Assembly (NCBI GenBank): GCA_032622095.1
Contig: CP136061.1
Coordinates: 49,669,797 to 49,733,796, forward strand
DNA length: 64,000 bases
Source of the DNA: Siphonodentalium dalli
Lineage: Eukaryota > Mollusca > Scaphopoda > Gadilida > Siphonodentaliidae
Direction of reading: 5' to 3'
The position numbers and the translations under genes were made by a program. Numbering within the stretch: the first letter of the stretch is position 1; every line of letters starts with the position of its first letter. The notes under the pieces are model-generated. The model did no database searches. It was not told where the DNA came from and saw only the letters and a program-made list of their open reading frames with translations. Of the stretch, positions 62,714 to 64,000 are shown one piece after another.

Positions 62714-64000
62714 ATATCTTCAGTTTACGTGCAATTTTCCCTGACGAAATACACGATGCCTGGTAACTGGAGACTGCATCGAGCAACGCGTTTCCCGTGG
62801 GGACTCCTGATATCCCACCGACCGCCTATACTACATAGATACTGGATATTGGTACAACACATCGTTTTGAAGTCATGATACCATGATCAAATAACGTTTT
62901 CAGCGGTTTCAGTGTCCAACTGCATGATTTACAACTGAGTTTATAATGCGCAGTTGCCAGCAATGTGACAACATATGATTGAGGGTAGTCGAGAGCAATG
63001 TGTTAAATTAAAAGTCGTATACCTTGCAAGGGATTTGTTAGCGTATATATGGCGGAACAAATGAGTTAACACGAATAACATTCATTCGGACCAGGTGCCA
63101 CTTGTTATGAGAGGAGCTATATATATATATGTCATTGTCTCTGAATAACTCAACATATCCTCCTCTGAAATCAGTATATAGTTTACTTAGTCGATTATTG
63201 AAACGCGCAAGATATGTGCTGACATGACTATGGATCTCCACGCATTAAATACACATGCAGGATACGATGAAAAATTGGTTTATTTATAATGACCATAAAC
63301 TAGAATTTGATGTGTAGATTGTGTTTACGGGCACTCCAAAAAATATAAACAATTCGCCAGACCAACCCAAACCCAGCACACCATTTCCATCGGTTCAAAT
63401 GAACTCCAATTGCTTAATTAGGTATCACATATATGTTGTGGCGAAGGTTCCCAGACAATGAACAGTACATCATGACATTTTCCTGATAAATAAAATTAGC
63501 TTTAGATACTCCCTGTGAACAACTGTTTAGAATACACAACCATCAGAGTTTACAGTATGGTAAACATGTATGTGAGTTTAACTGAAGGTACCATATATAA
63601 CACTACTGTTCATGAAACGTTTTACATATTTCTGAACATAAGTCTGAGGTGAAGGGGTGGGTGTATATCTATGGAATATTTAGTGAGCAACATTTAAGGA
63701 ACCCATTATAAGTATACGGGGAAGCATTAAGCCTGCACCTTCCGTTAATAACTTGTTTAAACAAGTTACAAACTGGTTTAAACAGCTAACCAGCATATGT
63801 GGAGGTGGCAGCCTTATATATGTCGCCATACAAAGGCCATTATCAAACGGTCGTTATCAAATTGAATTACTTTACATGCTTTAAATGCACGGGTAGCCTT
63901 GGTTGTAGGTTATAATTTAGAAATAACAGTTACCAACTTATGAAAATGTCAAGAATAAACTAATATTATCGTATAATGATAGTATACATTTATGCATACG
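62714..64000 (+). other. FMO 3' region and downstream
   Basis: 3' UTR and flanking sequence. It holds a short palindrome AACTTGTTTAAACAAGTT (63751-63768), a motif also seen in intron 5 near 62115 (TGTTTAAACAAGTTAATAAC). No further gene is visible to the window end. Confidence 0.5.
63488..63493 (+). terminator. candidate FMO polyadenylation signal
   Basis: AATAAA within GATAAATAAAATTAGC, about 775 bp after the FMO stop. It is the first canonical AATAAA downstream of the stop that I noticed. Another is at about 63953 (GAATAAAC). Confidence 0.35.

Overview
This is a eukaryotic, AT-rich, intron-dominated window. It reads as an invertebrate metazoan; a lophotrochozoan such as a mollusc is plausible, but nothing here fixes the species. 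The evidence is spliced exons with GT-AG borders, long transposon-filled introns, LINE, Penelope-like and Ngaro/DIRS-like retroelements, MITEs and a ~175-bp satellite. There are no operons or bacterial features.

One host gene was found: a complete flavin-containing monooxygenase (FMO) on the + strand in six exons (20159-20273, 21224-21691, 46109-46164, 48750-49137, 57459-57712, 62393-62713). All junctions are GT-AG and phase-consistent. They join into 1602 nt = 533 residues plus stop, the usual FMO length. The protein has the FAD Rossmann motif, the HSxSY region of the FMO signature, FATGY and a hydrophobic C-terminal anchor. The second Rossmann motif (GNAQTA) and one signature glycine deviate from consensus.

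Positions 1-20158 are intergenic and repeat-rich: head-to-tail family A repeats (480-1918), foldback hairpins (3976-4110, 6591-6744, 12160-12325, 19256-19414), a CACTA-like palindrome-array element (8397-8823) abutting a Penelope-like RT fragment with an upstream SGNH-hydrolase ORF (8824-9925, - strand), a 5'-truncated LINE with an unusual 3' tail (9926-11297), and a ~175-bp satellite split by another LINE (15360-17935).

Intron 2 (24.4 kb) is mostly the remains of one minus-strand Ngaro-type tyrosine-recombinase retrotransposon: A1 45425-45797, SGNH, gag, RT, RNase H, YR, then B1-A2-B2 at 23885-22866. It is split by two large inserts (24176 to ~35250, and 36477-40560), whose left ends share the same 56 bp. 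The inserts hold family A, B and C repeats and foldbacks. Intron 3 is largely MITE-like DNA. Intron 4 holds a LINE (49138-55720) interrupted by a ~3-kb insert. The sequence this LINE shares with the copy near 11 kb runs exactly to the FMO exon-4 splice donor, and a related palindromic repeat sits just upstream of the same exon.

The main points for a second look are the exon-4 arrangement, the nested Ngaro element, the two CACTA-like palindrome arrays, a dispersed CGCTCTTTA motif and family A repeats rich in TCAAGGTCA sites. All positions and alignments were read by eye; repeat edges are good to about 5-20 bp.
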